Shown here: positions 4,985 through 5,152 of the stretch, piece by piece
Layout: every line of letters begins with the position of its first letter
Numbering within the stretch: the stretch's first letter is position 1
Assembly (NCBI GenBank): GCA_902805985.1
Contig: CADCUW010000323.1
Coordinates: 1 to 5,152, forward strand
Direction of reading: 5' to 3'
Length of the DNA: 5,152 nt
Origin: an uncultured Rubrobacteraceae bacterium
Lineage (GTDB): Bacteria > Actinomycetota > Rubrobacteria > Rubrobacterales > Rubrobacteraceae
The notes under the pieces: generated by a model
The model's database searches: none
What the model saw: only the letters and a program-made list of their open reading frames with translations
Told to the model about the DNA's origin: nothing
Made by a program: the position numbers and the translations under genes

Positions 4985-5030
4985 TATAAAGGTATCGTGA
5001 AGCGCGGATATTTAGAGGGGACCCCGAACC

Positions 5031-5152
5031 GTGTACGGTGAGAACGCGCCGCCGTCCTGGGCGCGGCTGCCGGGGGCGCGGTGCCGGGCCGTGGAGCACC
5101 TGACGAAGCTCGAAGGGCTCAAGGAGTTCGAGCTTTTCGAGGGTCTCGACGA
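5031..5152 (+). CDS. Partial gene at right edge, possible cyclic-nucleotide-binding N-terminus
   Basis: GTG 5031 opens a frame that stays open to the end of the window, giving 40 residues beginning MYGENAPPSWARLPGARCRA. AGAGGGGA at about 5014-5021 is a reasonable ribosome binding site, and an in-frame TAG at 5013-5015 excludes an upstream start. Third positions are strongly GC, as expected for a real gene here. The final stretch, HLTKLEGLKEFELFEGLD, resembles the LxxLxLFxGLxxxEL lead-in that precedes the beta-roll of cyclic-nucleotide-binding domains (Crp/Fnr regulators or other proteins with that domain). No beta-roll, ligand pocket or DNA-binding domain is visible, so this is only a hint. 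It follows the recombinase by 41 nt on the same strand and may be host DNA beyond the mobile module, or cargo. Confidence 0.55.
   Translation, partial: MYGENAPPSWARLPGARCRAVEHLTKLEGLKEFELFEGLD

Larger units (their letters stand above)
3295..4989 (+). pseudogene. Large serine recombinase (integrase type), two frameshifts and an in-frame TGA
   Basis: Repaired, the product is about 564 aa, normal for large serine recombinases that integrate or excise phage and mobile elements at att sites. The resolvase domain spans residues 11-150, with the nucleophile Ser19 in YARVSTEEQ, GYSIPEQLREL (27-37), RNRLFRS (87-93) and the long helix EREEIAKRT (133-141). A recombinase domain (about 155-290) contains KRKRAAYGF and WNHTTIRNILKSDLY. 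A zinc ribbon with C340-x2-C343 (LRCGDCGHTF) is completed by YYSCRSRYN and RGC after the second shift. A charged coiled coil (about 415-500) and a C-terminal tail follow. The start ATG 3295 has GGAG 6 nt upstream and follows the XRE stop by 3 nt. Lesions are a lost base after codon 152 (about 3748-3752), TGA at 3843-3845 (codon 184) and an extra base at about 4341-4367. As written only a 154-aa catalytic fragment is made, so it should be inactive. Confidence 0.88.

Noticed and set aside
2429..5036. GGACCCCG ... GTGTAC shared by 2429-2449 and 5019-5036 as possible att repeats
   Set aside because: The 8-bp and 6-bp matches have different spacing, and the left copy lies in the terminator hairpin; this is too weak to call attachment sites.
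1..5152. CRISPR array or insertion-sequence ends
   Set aside because: No regularly spaced direct repeats and no terminal inverted repeats flanking a DDE or HUH transposase were seen.

Overview
The window is high-GC DNA with dense GTG starts and frequent AGG arginine codons. This points to a GC-rich actinobacterium, possibly Rubrobacter-like, but that is inferred from composition and protein flavour only. It reads as an accessory region with a recombinase-bearing mobile module on the right and a small minus-strand operon on the left.

Left part (1-1800, minus strand). A tightly packed operon runs right to left. It starts with a membrane-anchored protein: a zinc-ribbon head, one transmembrane helix, and an OB-like plus DUF4352-like exported part (1797 to 704). 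A 61-aa cysteine-rich protein (707 to 522), a 61-aa acidic protein (522 to 337) and a possible 41-aa protein (333 to 208) follow. Junctions of 4 nt overlap, 1 nt overlap and a 3 nt gap indicate translational coupling. The first gene is broken twice: a one-base loss in a T5 run between the two zinc knuckles, and an in-frame TAG at codon 190. A further minus-strand frame may run off the left edge. The first 130 bases also carry mutually exclusive and nested inverted repeats.

Middle (1800-2450). About 650 bases hold no convincing protein gene but are rich in hairpins. Two 28-nt copies of the same terminator-type hairpin (12-bp stem, 4-nt loop) lie at 1873-1900 and 2412-2439, and a relaxed relative lies at 2011-2049. 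A 12-bp stem with two G-U pairs favouring plus-strand RNA sits at 2064-2106. A perfect 13-bp stem with a C-rich loop sits at 2255-2302.

Right part (2450-5030). A divergent module is centred on a strikingly AT-rich island (about 3012-3056, 9 G/C in 45 bases) that contains a 9-bp inverted repeat. To the left run a 53-aa charged helical protein (2913 to 2752) and an XRE-type regulator (2666 to 2451) that ends at a UUCG-loop terminator. To the right run a second XRE regulator (3085-3291) and, 3 nt later, a large serine recombinase of about 564 aa (3295-4989). The recombinase has a catalytic serine, recombinase domain, zinc ribbon and coiled coil, but carries two frameshifts and an in-frame TGA. 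This looks like a regulated integration/excision module whose recombinase is either decayed or misread in this sequence.

Right edge. A new GTG-started gene (5031 onward) runs out of the window. Its N-terminus resembles the lead-in to a cyclic-nucleotide-binding domain, but too little is visible to name it.

All five lesions fall in the two longest genes, while every short gene is intact. Gene decay and sequence error both remain possible.
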